Shown: positions 16,500-25,918, numbered from the stretch's first letter. The stretch is 64,000 bases of DNA from Vulcanimicrobiota bacterium (GCA_019637395.1 JAHBVR010000019.1:83595-147594); one strand, 5' to 3'. Translations and numbers: made by a program. Notes: generated by a model not told the origin, from the letters alone.

Positions 16500-18454
16500 G
16501 GGGTCTCCTTGGGAGCTGGAACATCCATAGTTGGATTGCGGTCGAAGAATCCGTTGGGAATCAGGCGAAAACCGGTGCGGTGCGAAGGCATGACCGGCCA
16601 TTCCTCGGGGCGCGGGTTGTGGGTGACGCCACAGGTATACCACAGCACCACATCCTGATTCTGCAGCGACTGGTTGTCATTCTGCCAGCCAGGCAAACCG
16701 GTGCTGGCGGTCGACTGATTAGGATACATGCCGGCCGCATACTGCTCGTCCTCGCGAAACTGAGTGGCCCACAGGTGGTGCTTTAAGAAACCGGCGCGCT
16801 CGTAGATGGGCGAATCCGGATGCAGGTAAGGCACCGAGTTCTCACCCGGCATCAACTGGTAGCCGGTGGGCTGATTCAGAGCATTCTTGCGATTGGGATT
16901 GAGAACCATCCAGCTGCGGCAGGCGTGCATGTTCATATCCCGCCCAGCCTCTTGCTCATTCTGAATCCAGGTAACCTCACGCGAAAAGGCGTTCTTGAGC
17001 GGGTTGTCGGGCCCGGCCGGGAGGGCCTGGTTATTCAACTCCACCAGGGAGTTTTGGGCTCCGTCCACATCCAGGTCGAGACGAAAGTTGAAGAAGTGCT
17101 GGTGGTTGGGGGCCACGATGTATTTGCCCACCAGCCGGCCAAAACGCTCGGAGCCCTGGGGCTCGATACCTTTCGACTGGGAATCGGGCACACCCTGAGC
17201 CAGCACAATGCCGGTCAGCTGCGCTTCCGCCGAAATCGAGCCGTCCTGGCCGAAGACCCAGCCCAGCGCGTAGTCATAGTTACCCACCGTGGCCACATAG
17301 TTCAAATGCAGGTCCCGGGCGGGCCGCACCTGGTCCATCAGCGAATCGTAGTCTTTGTGCTTCCAAAGAATACCGGCCTCCCTTTCGTAGAGGGCCACGT
17401 TATCTTTCTGCACGTACAACTTGCCGTAATCATCGACAAAAGCCGTGTCCTTGAGCACCGCATAGGTGGGTACGTCGTAACCGCGGCGCAAGGTGTTGGC
17501 CAGACGGCCCACTCCGTATTCGCCCAGGTCGAAAGCGTTGCGCCAGGACCAGTTTTCCGCCGAGGAGCCGTAGGGAACCACCATTTCGCAGAGCGATCCC
17601 CGGTAGAGAATGGGTCGCCCTTTATAGCGCACGTCGTGCAGCACCAGACCTTCACGAGTATGCATGGTGTAGCGGAAAGTCCAGTTGTCCCACGACACCT
17701 CGTTGCCTTTGGTAACGATGCTGGAACCTTCCGGCTGACTATGCAGAATGGGCTTGAGAGGCTCGCGCAGGGGAGTCTGGTTCTCGGGATTGAGTTCGCC
17801 TTCCAGGCCCTTATTGACCGGGGCGATCACCCCCGTGTCCTCAATGCGCACCACTTTGCGTTCGTTGGGATCGACCAGGGCCACCACTCCTTCGATGGGG
17901 CGGTAGAAGGGATTGCGCACATTCTTGGGCCGGTAGAAGCTGAGGCAACGAATCAAGCGCTTACCCGTCTTGCGATCAGCCGGGCTGAGCACGCCCACTC
18001 CCCAGGTGTCGATCTGCACGTTTTCAAAGTCGGTGATGCCCCGTTTGGCAATGGCCGCCTGCCAGGCCGGATCGGAGCGCACGTATTTGGGCGGATCCTC
18101 GAATTCTTCGATAAGAACGCCGGGAAAGACGCCGGGCTTAGCAGTCCAACGAGCCAGTCGGTGACTGGAAAGATCGACCACCGCCTCGTACATCTTGTTC
18201 TCGCCGCGGTCCAGGATGACGGCCAGGGCCTGGCGGCTGATCGGGTCGCCGGACTTGAAGTTACGCACCGTTTGCTTGGAGGGTTCCAGCAGCGTCACCA
18301 TGGGAAAACGCGAGCGCTCGTTGAGCTTGCCTTGCTTTTGGAGGATAGCGATCATCTCGGTCAGTTCGCCCTCGGTGAGCGGGTCAAGAGGGTGGGAAAC
18401 GGGCTGGGCCCAGGCGCTAAAGGTCAGCGCCAAAGCCAAAAAGGCTTTTTTCAC
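16496..18454 (-). CDS. Copper/topaquinone primary-amine oxidase, periplasmic
   Basis: 652 residues with a signal peptide (MKKAFLALALTFSAWAQ). The topaquinone site is T-V-G-N-Y-D, with the modified Tyr near 393. The catalytic base Asp is in FDLGEYG near 309. Copper ligands are the H-x-H of NHQHFF near 451-453, with a later His in the C-terminal barrel. The enzyme oxidises primary amines to aldehydes with release of ammonia and hydrogen peroxide. Starting at GTG 18454 it overlaps the aminotransferase stop by four bases. Linked to patD- and gabT-like genes, putrescine or a related diamine is the most plausible substrate. Confidence 0.92.
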   Translation of the reverse strand: MKKAFLALALTFSAWAQPVSHPLDPLTEGELTEMIAILQKQGKLNERSRFPMVTLLEPSKQTVRNFKSGDPISRQALAVILDRGENKMYEAVVDLSSHRLARWTAKPGVFPGVLIEEFEDPPKYVRSDPAWQAAIAKRGITDFENVQIDTWGVGVLSPADRKTGKRLIRCLSFYRPKNVRNPFYRPIEGVVALVDPNERKVVRIEDTGVIAPVNKGLEGELNPENQTPLREPLKPILHSQPEGSSIVTKGNEVSWDNWTFRYTMHTREGLVLHDVRYKGRPILYRGSLCEMVVPYGSSAENWSWRNAFDLGEYGVGRLANTLRRGYDVPTYAVLKDTAFVDDYGKLYVQKDNVALYEREAGILWKHKDYDSLMDQVRPARDLHLNYVATVGNYDYALGWVFGQDGSISAEAQLTGIVLAQGVPDSQSKGIEPQGSERFGRLVGKYIVAPNHQHFFNFRLDLDVDGAQNSLVELNNQALPAGPDNPLKNAFSREVTWIQNEQEAGRDMNMHACRSWMVLNPNRKNALNQPTGYQLMPGENSVPYLHPDSPIYERAGFLKHHLWATQFREDEQYAAGMYPNQSTASTGLPGWQNDNQSLQNQDVVLWYTCGVTHNPRPEEWPVMPSHRTGFRLIPNGFFDRNPTMDVPAPKETP

Positions 18455-19779
18455 GAAACCACGACCTGGTGCACTTCCTCCAGGCAGCCGGCTAAGATTT
18501 CCATGGCTTCGTCCACCTGCTCTTCGCTCATGACCAGCGGCATGAGCGTGCGAATGACATTGTTGCCGGCCCCCGCCTTGAGCATGATCAGGCCCTTCTT
18601 GAGGCAGGCCGAAATCAGCTCGGCCGCCAGCGCGCCGGCCGGTTCCTTGGTCTCGGGATCGGCCAGTTCGATGCCGATCATAGCGCCTAAGCCACGGACC
18701 TCAGCGATGACCGGAAACCTCTCTTGCAATGGCTTTAGATGTTGCCTGACGCGCTCACCCAAAAGATTGGCACGTTCCACCAGACCGTCTTTCTCCAACG
18801 TTTCGATGGCGGCCAGAGCGGCCCGGCAGGCCAGCGGGTTACCACCATAGGTGCCGCCGATGGAGCCTGTAACCAGCGCGTCCATAATTTCGGCTTTGCC
18901 GGTGACGGCGCTGAGCGGCGTGCCGCCCCCCAGCGACTTGGCCATCACCATCAGATCGGGAATGACATTCCAGTGCTCGATGCAAAACAGCTTGCCGGTG
19001 CGGCCGAAGCCGGTCTGCACCTCATCGGCGATGAGCAAGATGCCGTGCTGATCGCACAACTTGCGCAGGCGCGGCAGAAAAGTCGGCGGCGGCACCACGA
19101 AGCCGCCTTCGCCCAGGATCGGCTCGATGATGATACAGGCCACCTTCTCGGGCGGCAGATCGCAGCGGAACACCTGGTCCAGCGCATGAAAGGTCGCTTC
19201 CTCGGCGTCCCCGTGGCTGCGGTAGCTGTAGGGGTAAGGAATGCGGGCCAGCTCACCCGGGAAGGGCCCGAAGCCTACTTTGTAGGGCTTGACCTGGCCG
19301 GTCATGCCTAAGCACATCATGGTGCGGCCGTGGAAAGCCCGGTCGAACACGATAATGCCACTGCGGCCGGTGTAGGCCCGAGCGATCTTGACCGCGTTCT
19401 CGGTGCCCTCGGCACCGCTGTTGAAGAGCACCGTTTTTTTCGCATGGCTGCCCGGAGTGATGGCGTTCAGTTTGGCGCACAGGTCCACGTAGCTGGGATA
19501 AGCCAGCACCTGGAAGCACAGATGCATGTATTCCTCAGCCTGCTCCTGGATAGCTTTCACGACGGCCGGGGGGCAATGGCCCATGTTGAGGGTGCCGATA
19601 CCACCCGAGAAGTCGAGAAAAGTGTTGCCGTCCAGGTCGGTGACGGTGGCGCCCTGGGCCGAGGCGATGCCCAGCGGCGTGCCGTGGCCTACGCTCTTGG
19701 GAGTATGCTCATGCACTCGAGCCATCAGTTCCCGGCTTTTGGGGCCGGGTATTTCAGTCTTCAGAACAACGGATTTCAT
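18451..19779 (-). CDS. gabT: Class III aminotransferase, 4-aminobutyrate (GABA) type
   Basis: 442 residues. PLP fold landmarks: FLDFSGGIGTLNMGHCPPAV, LFNSGAEGTENAVKIARAYT, RAFHGRTMMCLGMTG, IIIEPILGEGGFVVPP, IADEVQTGFGRTGKLF, and the PLP Lys in MVMAKSLGGGTPLSAV, then GTYGGNPLACRAA. These match GabT/PuuE-type enzymes that move the amino group of GABA to 2-oxoglutarate, giving succinate semialdehyde. ATG 19779 overlaps the stop of the patD-like gene (TAATG) and its own stop overlaps the amine oxidase start. The gene symbol is by family, not proven specificity. Confidence 0.88.
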   Translation of the reverse strand: MKSVVLKTEIPGPKSRELMARVHEHTPKSVGHGTPLGIASAQGATVTDLDGNTFLDFSGGIGTLNMGHCPPAVVKAIQEQAEEYMHLCFQVLAYPSYVDLCAKLNAITPGSHAKKTVLFNSGAEGTENAVKIARAYTGRSGIIVFDRAFHGRTMMCLGMTGQVKPYKVGFGPFPGELARIPYPYSYRSHGDAEEATFHALDQVFRCDLPPEKVACIIIEPILGEGGFVVPPPTFLPRLRKLCDQHGILLIADEVQTGFGRTGKLFCIEHWNVIPDLMVMAKSLGGGTPLSAVTGKAEIMDALVTGSIGGTYGGNPLACRAALAAIETLEKDGLVERANLLGERVRQHLKPLQERFPVIAEVRGLGAMIGIELADPETKEPAGALAAELISACLKKGLIMLKAGAGNNVIRTLMPLVMSEEQVDEAMEILAGCLEEVHQVVVS

Positions 19780-21203
19780 TAGCCCAGCGCTCCCAATCGG
19801 ACCATGACGTGTTTGGCGTCGGTGTAGTCGTCCAGGGCATAAGACGACATGTCCTTGCCGTAACCCGAGTGCTTGAAGCCGCCGTGGGGCATTTCGCTGA
19901 CCAGCGTGCCGTGATCGTTGACCCAGACGCAGCCGAAGTGCAGGTACTTGGTGGCCCGCATGGCCTTGTCCAGATCGCGCGTCCACACCGAGGCCGACAG
20001 ACCGTAGTCAACGCCGTTGGCCCACTGCAGCGCCTGGGCTTCATCGCTGAAGCGAGTAATGGTGATGACCGGGCCAAAGACTTCTTTTTGCACCATTTCG
20101 TCCTCGTGGCGAGCCCCGGTGACGATGGTGGGGGGCAGGAAGAAACCGTTGGGGTTGAGCTTTTGCTTGCCGGCCAAAAACTCTAGGTGCTTGTGGGCTT
20201 TGGCTCTCTCGAGAAATCCCTGCACCCGTTCGCGCTGGCGTTGCGAGATCAGCGGGCCCATTTCGCAGTTCTCCAGATTGGGCTCCCCCACCACCATCGA
20301 GTCGATGGCGGCGCTCAAGCGCTCGACCAGCCGGTCGTGGATGCCGGCCTGGGCGTAGATGCGGCAGGCGGCGGTGCAGTCCTGACCGGTATTCATGTAA
20401 CCGGCGAACTTGACGGTTTCGACCACCAGGTCGAGATCGGCGTCGTCATAAATGATGACCGGCGCCTTGCCGCCCAGCTCCAGATGCACGCGCTTCAGGC
20501 TCTGGGAGGCGGCCCGGGCCACCTCCTTGCCGGTGCCCACATCGCCGGTCAGCGAGACCATGTCGACTTCCTTGTGTTGACACAAGTGCGCGCCCACCGT
20601 CGCTCCATGACCGTTCACGACATTAAAGACGCCGGCCGGGAAGAGGTCGGCGGCCAGTTCGGCCAATCGGAAAGTGGTCAGGGGAGTCATTTCGCTGGGC
20701 TTGAGCACGACGGTATTGCCGGCCGCCAGGGCCGGACCGATCTTCCAGCCGGCCATCATTAGCGGGTAGTTCCAAGGCGCAATTTGAGCGATGACGCCGA
20801 TCGGCTCGCGGCGGATCCAGCTGGTGCGTCCAGCCGTGTACTCGCCCGCCGAACGCCCTTCCAGGCAGCGGGCGGCACCGGCAAAAAAACGCAGATTGTC
20901 GGCGATGAACGGGAGCTCGAAATCGGCCAGAAACTTGGGCTTGCCCACGTTCCTGGCTTCCAGATCGGCCAGCTCGGCGGCATTTTCCTCGAGGCGATCG
21001 GCCAGCTTCAAAAGGGCGCGAGCGCGATCGGCGGGCGAGGTATCGGCCCAGCCGGGAAAAGCCTTGCGGGCGGCGGCTACGGCCTGGTCTACCTGCTCGG
21101 TGGAAGCCAGCGGGACTTCCTGCAACTTCTCACCGGTCGATGGATCATGCACCCACTCGGTGCTCTGGCCGGTCTGAGTATCCCCGTCAATAAAGAGTTT
21201 CAT
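19779..21203 (-). CDS. patD: Gamma-aminobutyraldehyde dehydrogenase (PatD/YdcW type)
   Basis: 474 residues. It strongly resembles E. coli PatD as remembered: LEARNVGKP, RFFAGAARCLEGRSAGEY, the IAPWNYPLMMAGWKIGPALA segment, VHLELGGKAPVIIYDDAD, nucleophile Cys in YMNTGQDCTAACRIYAQ, and the end SEMPHGGFKHSGYGKDMSSY followed by DYTDAKHVMV. The enzyme turns 4-aminobutanal into GABA with NAD. It is the first gene of the operon; ATG 21203 has GAGGGAG upstream. Betaine-aldehyde dehydrogenase is the main alternative, but the neighbours favour the polyamine route. Confidence 0.88.
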   Translation of the reverse strand: MKLFIDGDTQTGQSTEWVHDPSTGEKLQEVPLASTEQVDQAVAAARKAFPGWADTSPADRARALLKLADRLEENAAELADLEARNVGKPKFLADFELPFIADNLRFFAGAARCLEGRSAGEYTAGRTSWIRREPIGVIAQIAPWNYPLMMAGWKIGPALAAGNTVVLKPSEMTPLTTFRLAELAADLFPAGVFNVVNGHGATVGAHLCQHKEVDMVSLTGDVGTGKEVARAASQSLKRVHLELGGKAPVIIYDDADLDLVVETVKFAGYMNTGQDCTAACRIYAQAGIHDRLVERLSAAIDSMVVGEPNLENCEMGPLISQRQRERVQGFLERAKAHKHLEFLAGKQKLNPNGFFLPPTIVTGARHEDEMVQKEVFGPVITITRFSDEAQALQWANGVDYGLSASVWTRDLDKAMRATKYLHFGCVWVNDHGTLVSEMPHGGFKHSGYGKDMSSYALDDYTDAKHVMVRLGALG

Positions 21204-21308
21204 GACAACGAACTCCCTCATCAATATTTGTGTCGGCGCGGTTCGTTGGCGGCCGGGAGGGCTCCTCCGGCCTTGAAACTGGGCCATAAGTCAGGCTACT
21301 CTTAGATT

Positions 21309-21535
21309 ATGATCCGACTCAACATCCATGGAGCCAAGACCAACCTTTCCAAGTATCTTCCAGCTTTAGAGGCGGGTGAGACTTTGCTGCTGTGTAAGCG
21401 GAATATCCCATCGCCGAGATTCGACCGCTTCCCAAGACGTCCCGTCAACCTCGACCGCTGGGCGCCGACAAAGGACGAATTGTCATTCACGACAGCTTCT
21501 TCAAACCGTTGCCAGAAGAAATCCTGAGCTCCTTT
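21309..21535 (+). pseudogene. Frameshifted VapB/Phd-type antitoxin
   Basis: The frame from ATG 21309 reads MIRLNIHGAKTNLSKYLPAL then EAGETLLLCKRNIP, a Phd/VapB antitoxin N-terminus. At about 21408 the homologous reading moves to another frame: IAEIRPLPKTSRQPRPLG, ADKGRIVIHDSFFKPLPEEI, LSSF. One deleted base in AATATCCCATCGCC explains the break. The intact protein would have bound DNA and neutralised the adjacent PIN toxin. Confidence 0.75.
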
Positions 21536-21857
21536 TGGACAGTTGCGCCTTTCTCTGGCTGCTCAGCGCTCCCGACAACCTGTCGCCCAAAGCAAGGCAG
21601 TTGCTCGCCGCAGCCACTCAGGAGGCGGACTGACTCTGCCACCCGATGCAGCCACTTATTTTGACGACGTGTGCGAACGCTTTTCCTTGCTGGACCTACC
21701 TTTGCAAAAGGACGACGTTGGTCAGATTACCAAGTTACCGGACGTGCATCGCGACCCCTTCGACCGAATGCTCATCTGTCAGACCGTCATGCAAGGGTTG
21801 ACTCTGGTCACGCCGGACCCTTTGATCCACCAGTCTCCTGTACTGGTCGTCTGGTAG
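21526..21857 (+). pseudogene. Broken VapC (PIN-domain RNase toxin)
   Basis: The first fragment (frame of 21535) reads ELLLDSCAFLWLLSAPDNLS with the first catalytic Asp and stops at 21633. The second fragment, in another frame, starts at about 21634 with LTLPPDAATYFDDVCERFSL and includes HRDPFDRMLICQTVMQGLTL, the normal C-terminus with the late Asp residues. About 30-40 residues of the middle (the S-x-W-E helix) are missing. The toxin is therefore dead by deletion plus frameshift, beside a frameshifted antitoxin. Confidence 0.75.
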
Positions 21858-21873
21858 GGTTTACACCGGTCAA

Positions 21874-22431
21874 ATGTCCGAGAACCTGTTTGAGCTTGCC
21901 TGGCTGGATAGATATTGGCAAAGCCACAATCTGGGCCCTCTCCTGGACGGCTGTGACCTTCGTTTTGCTCTCTCCCACCGCGACGAGCTGAAAGCCATCC
22001 TGCAGCGATGGTGCTTGGAATCGGCGGAACGCATTCAGCAAGATCCAATTGCGGCCCAGAATTGCATTTTTCTGCTCAATTTTTTGCTTGAGGCGCAGAC
22101 GGACGAGGCTCTTCAGATCATTCTTGAAGGCTTTCTTTCACACCCGATCGAGTCCGTAGCCGCGGAATGCAAGGCCAAGATTTGGCGTGCCAAGGCTTGG
22201 ACAGAGCAACGGGATGGATTCGATCGTGAAAAGACACTGCAACGCCTTTCGCGGGCGATCATGCTATGCAACAAGGTCATGGTGAACGAACTGGTCAGAG
22301 ACCTTATCGTCGCAGAATGCTGGCGCGTTCACTCCTTGCTAACAAAAGGAGCCGACCTGGAGGCAAAACGACGAATGTTTTTGCTCGATGTAAAGTTGGG
22401 CGTATTCTTGTCGAACGAAGAGTGGAGATAG
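21874..22431 (+). CDS. Hypothetical helical protein
   Basis: 185 residues, soluble and mostly alpha-helical, not recognised. It begins MSENLFELAWLDRYWQSHNL and contains an Ala/Glu-rich central part (SHPIESVAAECKAKIWRAKA). It starts 17 bases after the broken vapC. Base composition is a little less GC-rich than the neighbours, which with the adjacent toxin remnants suggests an acquired segment. Confidence 0.5.
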   Translation: MSENLFELAWLDRYWQSHNLGPLLDGCDLRFALSHRDELKAILQRWCLESAERIQQDPIAAQNCIFLLNFLLEAQTDEALQIILEGFLSHPIESVAAECKAKIWRAKAWTEQRDGFDREKTLQRLSRAIMLCNKVMVNELVRDLIVAECWRVHSLLTKGADLEAKRRMFLLDVKLGVFLSNEEWR

Positions 22432-22469
22432 TTCAAGAAGTTTTCAGGCCGCTCCGGTAGACTGCCCCC

Positions 22470-23390
22470 ATGCTCATCCAATCCGCCTTCAAGCCCAGCG
22501 GCGCCGCCGCCACCCTGCCTCCCAGGCCCAACTTCAAGGCTGAGGATACTCTGGACACGGTGGTCAGCACCCTCCAGGATCAGTGGGAAAGCCGTATGCA
22601 GGGGCAGGCCAGATGCCGGGTCGGCATCTTCGTCGAGCGTAGCTACAAGCCGACCGAGGAGCATGACGACGTGCTGCAGTTAGCCGACGCGGTCATGGAC
22701 GCGGGGGGGTTCCCCAGCCTGCTCTACATCAACAAAAGCGGCCAAAGCGTCGAGCAGCAACTGTCTCAGGTGGACGCCCTGCTCGTCCCCGGCGGTCGCG
22801 ACTGGGACCCCACTCTTTATGGCGAGAAACTCGGTCCCAACATGGATCCCAACGAGCCCGACCGGGCCTGGGACGACTTTGAGATTGCCGGCTATCAGTA
22901 CGCCATCGGCAAGAACATGCCATTCTTCGCCCAGTGCCGAGGTGAACAGGGATTGAACGTAGCCATGGGTGGCACTCTCTATCAGCATCTTCCCGCCGAC
23001 CACCCCAGCTCCATCAACCACAAGCAGCCGCGCGAAGGAACCAGCCTGGCTTTCCGGGCCGAAGCCGGTCACGCCCTGTTGGTCGAGCCGGGCACCCGCC
23101 TGCACGAGATCGTGGGTGACGAAGCCCTGATTTGCTCCGACCATCATCAAGGAATCAAGGATTTGGCGCCCGGCCTCGAGATCGTGGCTCGCGCTCCCGA
23201 TGGACTGGTCGAAGCAGTGCAGGTCCAGGGCCGGCCCCACCAGTGGGCGGTCCAGGGCCACCCGGAAGAATTCCGTTACACCGATGGCCGCATGCAGGCC
23301 ATTTATCAGCAGTTGGTGGATGACGGCGCCCAATACCGCAGTCAGGTCAGCAACCTCTTCAGCGCCGCCTCGTCCAACCATACCCGCTGA
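22470..23390 (+). CDS. Class I glutamine amidotransferase-like hydrolase (peptidase C26, PuuD-like)
   Basis: 306 residues. After about 50 disordered residues (SAFKPSGAAATLPPRPNFKA), a C26 domain runs from RVGIFVERSYKP. It has VDALLVPGGRDWDPTLYGE, the nucleophile Cys in FFAQCRGEQGLNVAMGG, and the His-Glu pair in WAVQGHPEEFRY. The family hydrolyses gamma-glutamyl amides; PuuD frees GABA from gamma-glutamyl-GABA. A link to the amine operon 1.3 kb away is possible but the gene is on the other strand and not co-transcribed. The active-site motif usually reads G-I/V-C-R-G-x-Q; here Gln precedes Cys. Confidence 0.8.
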   Translation: MLIQSAFKPSGAAATLPPRPNFKAEDTLDTVVSTLQDQWESRMQGQARCRVGIFVERSYKPTEEHDDVLQLADAVMDAGGFPSLLYINKSGQSVEQQLSQVDALLVPGGRDWDPTLYGEKLGPNMDPNEPDRAWDDFEIAGYQYAIGKNMPFFAQCRGEQGLNVAMGGTLYQHLPADHPSSINHKQPREGTSLAFRAEAGHALLVEPGTRLHEIVGDEALICSDHHQGIKDLAPGLEIVARAPDGLVEAVQVQGRPHQWAVQGHPEEFRYTDGRMQAIYQQLVDDGAQYRSQVSNLFSAASSNHTR

Positions 23391-23438
23391 TGCTCCGCCT
23401 GCAGTTGCCTGGCAACCCACGATCACGCCCATCTGGAA

Positions 23439-25001
23439 CTAAAAGAGCTTGACGCGAGGCGGGGGTCCGCTGGGTGGGTCGCTATCCGGCGGTCCGCCCC
23501 CGGAAGGTCCGGGCCCAGAAGGTCCATCAGCAGCGGGTCCGTCGTCAGAGGACTCCTCGCCCGAAAGAGGGCCGTAGGCTGAGAGATCGATGGGTTCGCC
23601 ACGCAAGTCTTTGGCTACGTCCGCCCAGAATTTGGCCCTTTCAGCGTTGTTGGACAGTTCGAAGAGGCGGCTGAGACGGTCGATGTTTTCCAGTGGTTGG
23701 CCGCAATGGACCACCAGCGGTTCCAGGATCGAGGCGGCGTGCTCCCAGCGCTCCTGCTTTTCGATGGCCTCGACCAGAACCAGGGGCACGGCCTCCATGA
23801 GTTCGGTAACTTTGTTTTGCTCGGGTGGGGTCAACACATCGAAGGGAGTTTTGTCCAGCTCAAGCATGTCCAGGGCATCCAGAAGTCGCAGTTCGGCGCG
23901 AAAAAACTCCCCGCGTTCCATGTAAATCCGGCCCAGATTCAGCAGGGCCTCGGCCACCAAGGAGTAGGGCGGGCGCTTCATTCTTTTGCGCAGGCCGGCG
24001 GCCGCAGCGAAGTTGTTGCGGGCCAACTCCTGCTCGCCCAGTTTTAAGTAGGTCCGTCCCAAAGCCAGTCGTACCCGAGCCCGGAGAACTGGATCGCGAC
24101 GTATCATGGGGCGCGCTTCCAGGTAGAATTCCAGGGCCTGTTGCCAGCGTTCCCGGCGGGCTTCCACATCACCTAGAATCAGAGTAACTTCAGCCTGGTC
24201 ATTCTGGAAGGCTGTCAATTGGCGCACGCGCAGGAGAGTCTCGCGAGCCAGCTCCGATTGGCCCAGACGTGAAGCGGCCACGGCATGGTTGCGCAACAGA
24301 TGCTTGTCGTCCGCGTTATTGCCCAGGCCACGCCGGGTGGTCTCCAGGGCTTCCTCAAATTGCTCCTGGACCAGTTGCATGTCAGCCAACGAGGCCAGAC
24401 TGGCGTTTTGCTCCGGACCGGGCTCATGCAGCTCGGCCGTCTTGGCGAAAACCTTGGCGGCGAAATCGTATTCTTTGGAGCCGATACCCAGATTGGCGGC
24501 CAGGCTCAAAAGATTGAAAAGCAGCGGGCTGTCCTGAGGGATCAGCTTCCAGGCCTTGCCCAGATGCTCCAGAGCGGCTTTGGTGTCCATCAGCCGGCTG
24601 AGCACTACGGCGTAGGCGTATTCCACCTGGAAGGTCAGCTCGTCTTCCAGACCATAACGCTCCAGAATATGCGAGGCCACCGAGAGCAGTCCGCTGGCAT
24701 CCAATATGCGACGCGGGTCGTGACGATAGTTTTCGGCCAGCAAGTAGAGAGTTGAGGCCACAGTAGGATCCAGGCCGTTACTCTCAATTCGCTCTTTCAA
24801 GGACTGTCCAAAGACGGTGTCCGCCTCCTCCTGACGACCCAGGCGGATCAGCAGACTGGCCAGCAGGTTCAGGCGCTCGGTCTTTTCGTCGCCGCCAGCC
24901 GGGAGGGATTCAGCCTCCTCAACCGCCCGCTGCAGCAAGGGCAGGGCCGTTTCAAGATCCCCTTCAAGCAGAGCTGTTTGTCCAGATTCCCAGGTGCTCA
25001 C
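23439..25001 (-). CDS. TPR-repeat protein, last gene of the helical-protein operon
   Basis: 520 residues with about ten TPR-like helix pairs between residues 5 and 440, for example ALLEGDLETALPLLQRAVEE, LLASLLIRLGRQEEADTVFG, LADMQLVQEQFEEALETTRR, and RLALGRTYLKLGEQELARNN. The last 50 residues are disordered, acidic and then Gly/Pro-rich. There is no signal peptide. GTG 25001 overlaps the stop of the preceding gene (GTGA). In the context of ten linked genes, a scaffold or chaperone for the helical proteins is plausible. Confidence 0.7.
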   Translation of the reverse strand: MSTWESGQTALLEGDLETALPLLQRAVEEAESLPAGGDEKTERLNLLASLLIRLGRQEEADTVFGQSLKERIESNGLDPTVASTLYLLAENYRHDPRRILDASGLLSVASHILERYGLEDELTFQVEYAYAVVLSRLMDTKAALEHLGKAWKLIPQDSPLLFNLLSLAANLGIGSKEYDFAAKVFAKTAELHEPGPEQNASLASLADMQLVQEQFEEALETTRRGLGNNADDKHLLRNHAVAASRLGQSELARETLLRVRQLTAFQNDQAEVTLILGDVEARRERWQQALEFYLEARPMIRRDPVLRARVRLALGRTYLKLGEQELARNNFAAAAGLRKRMKRPPYSLVAEALLNLGRIYMERGEFFRAELRLLDALDMLELDKTPFDVLTPPEQNKVTELMEAVPLVLVEAIEKQERWEHAASILEPLVVHCGQPLENIDRLSRLFELSNNAERAKFWADVAKDLRGEPIDLSAYGPLSGEESSDDGPAADGPSGPGPSGGGPPDSDPPSGPPPRVKLF

Positions 25002-25918
25002 GCGATTTTTACTCCTTGGCAGATGCGATCCAGGAGCTCCAGCAGGCTATCCACAATCGAAACGATGGTCTCCAGGACACCCATGGCCTTACGCTGCATG
25101 CTGTGCAGGCCGCGCAGGGCCTTGTTGGCTGAGGTGATCAGATTTCCAATGGCGGTGCCGGTCAGTTGCAGTTCGCCGACCAACCGTAGAAACCGTGCGT
25201 TGGATCGATCATGGACATCCTGAGCGGCTTTTTGGGCGGCGGCCATCAGTTCGCGGCTTTTGTTGTCGAGGTCGCGCGCCAGCTTCACGGCCTGTTTGCT
25301 GACCTCGTCACTGCCCTGCTGCATTCTGCCCTTCAGGGCCTGGCTGTGTTGGGCCAGTTGGGGAACGACGTTTTGATGAATCTGCTGGCCGATGGTATTG
25401 GACAGACGCACCACCTCCTGGGTGGTCTGATAAACCGAAGGCAAGACGGTTTCCCGCAAGTGGGCGTCGAGATTTTCCAGTCCGGGGGCGATCCCTTGCA
25501 GATTCGTTTCCACCTGAGTGGCGTGTTGAAAGACCGTCTCGTTGGTTTGCTGATGAAGGTCCTGGGCGGCGCCAGTCAGACCGTCGTGTTCGATTTGCAG
25601 GCTCTGCACGGTCATGTAGAGCTGGCTGGTTTCCTGGCTGCAGCGACTTTGCAGGTCGTCCAGTCCCTGACGATGGTTTTTGACCCGGATGGTAAGGCCG
25701 TCAAAGGCCGCTCGCAATTGTTCTTGGGCTTTGCGGATGCGGTCGGTGAGGACCTCGGCCTGGGGGATGACGTTTTTGCTGCGAGCGACGAAGGCAGCTT
25801 GATCCTGCTCGACCCGCTGGCGCAGGCTGGTGGCGCGCATGTGCAATTCGTCAGCCCGGTGGCCTACCGCTTTAAGGCCGGCCAGGCTGGTTTCCATTTC
25901 GACCTGTAGATCGCTCAT
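24998..25918 (-). CDS. Long helical/coiled-coil protein of the 23.4-33.9 kb operon
   Basis: 306 residues, almost entirely helical, no signal peptide. It begins MSDLQVEMETSLAGLKAVGH. The region AFVARSKNVIPQAEVLTDRI resembles QFQNRAQAIIPVAATITKRL of the protein encoded at 30117-31025, so the two are probably paralogues. The C-terminal 35 residues are a more hydrophobic amphipathic helix (GVLETIVSIVDSLLELLDRI). The start overlaps the upstream stop (TGATG). Function unknown. Confidence 0.65.
   Translation of the reverse strand: MSDLQVEMETSLAGLKAVGHRADELHMRATSLRQRVEQDQAAFVARSKNVIPQAEVLTDRIRKAQEQLRAAFDGLTIRVKNHRQGLDDLQSRCSQETSQLYMTVQSLQIEHDGLTGAAQDLHQQTNETVFQHATQVETNLQGIAPGLENLDAHLRETVLPSVYQTTQEVVRLSNTIGQQIHQNVVPQLAQHSQALKGRMQQGSDEVSKQAVKLARDLDNKSRELMAAAQKAAQDVHDRSNARFLRLVGELQLTGTAIGNLITSANKALRGLHSMQRKAMGVLETIVSIVDSLLELLDRICQGVKIA

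Noticed and set aside
16820..18850. A 676-codon open frame on the plus strand
   Set aside because: It lies wholly antisense to the copper amine oxidase and aminotransferase genes and is His/Gly/Val-rich, typical of a shadow frame in GC-rich DNA.
22470..23390. Assigning the C26 hydrolase as puuD of the amine operon
   Set aside because: It is on the other strand beyond a decayed toxin locus, and no PuuA-type glutamyl-putrescine synthetase is present to make its substrate.
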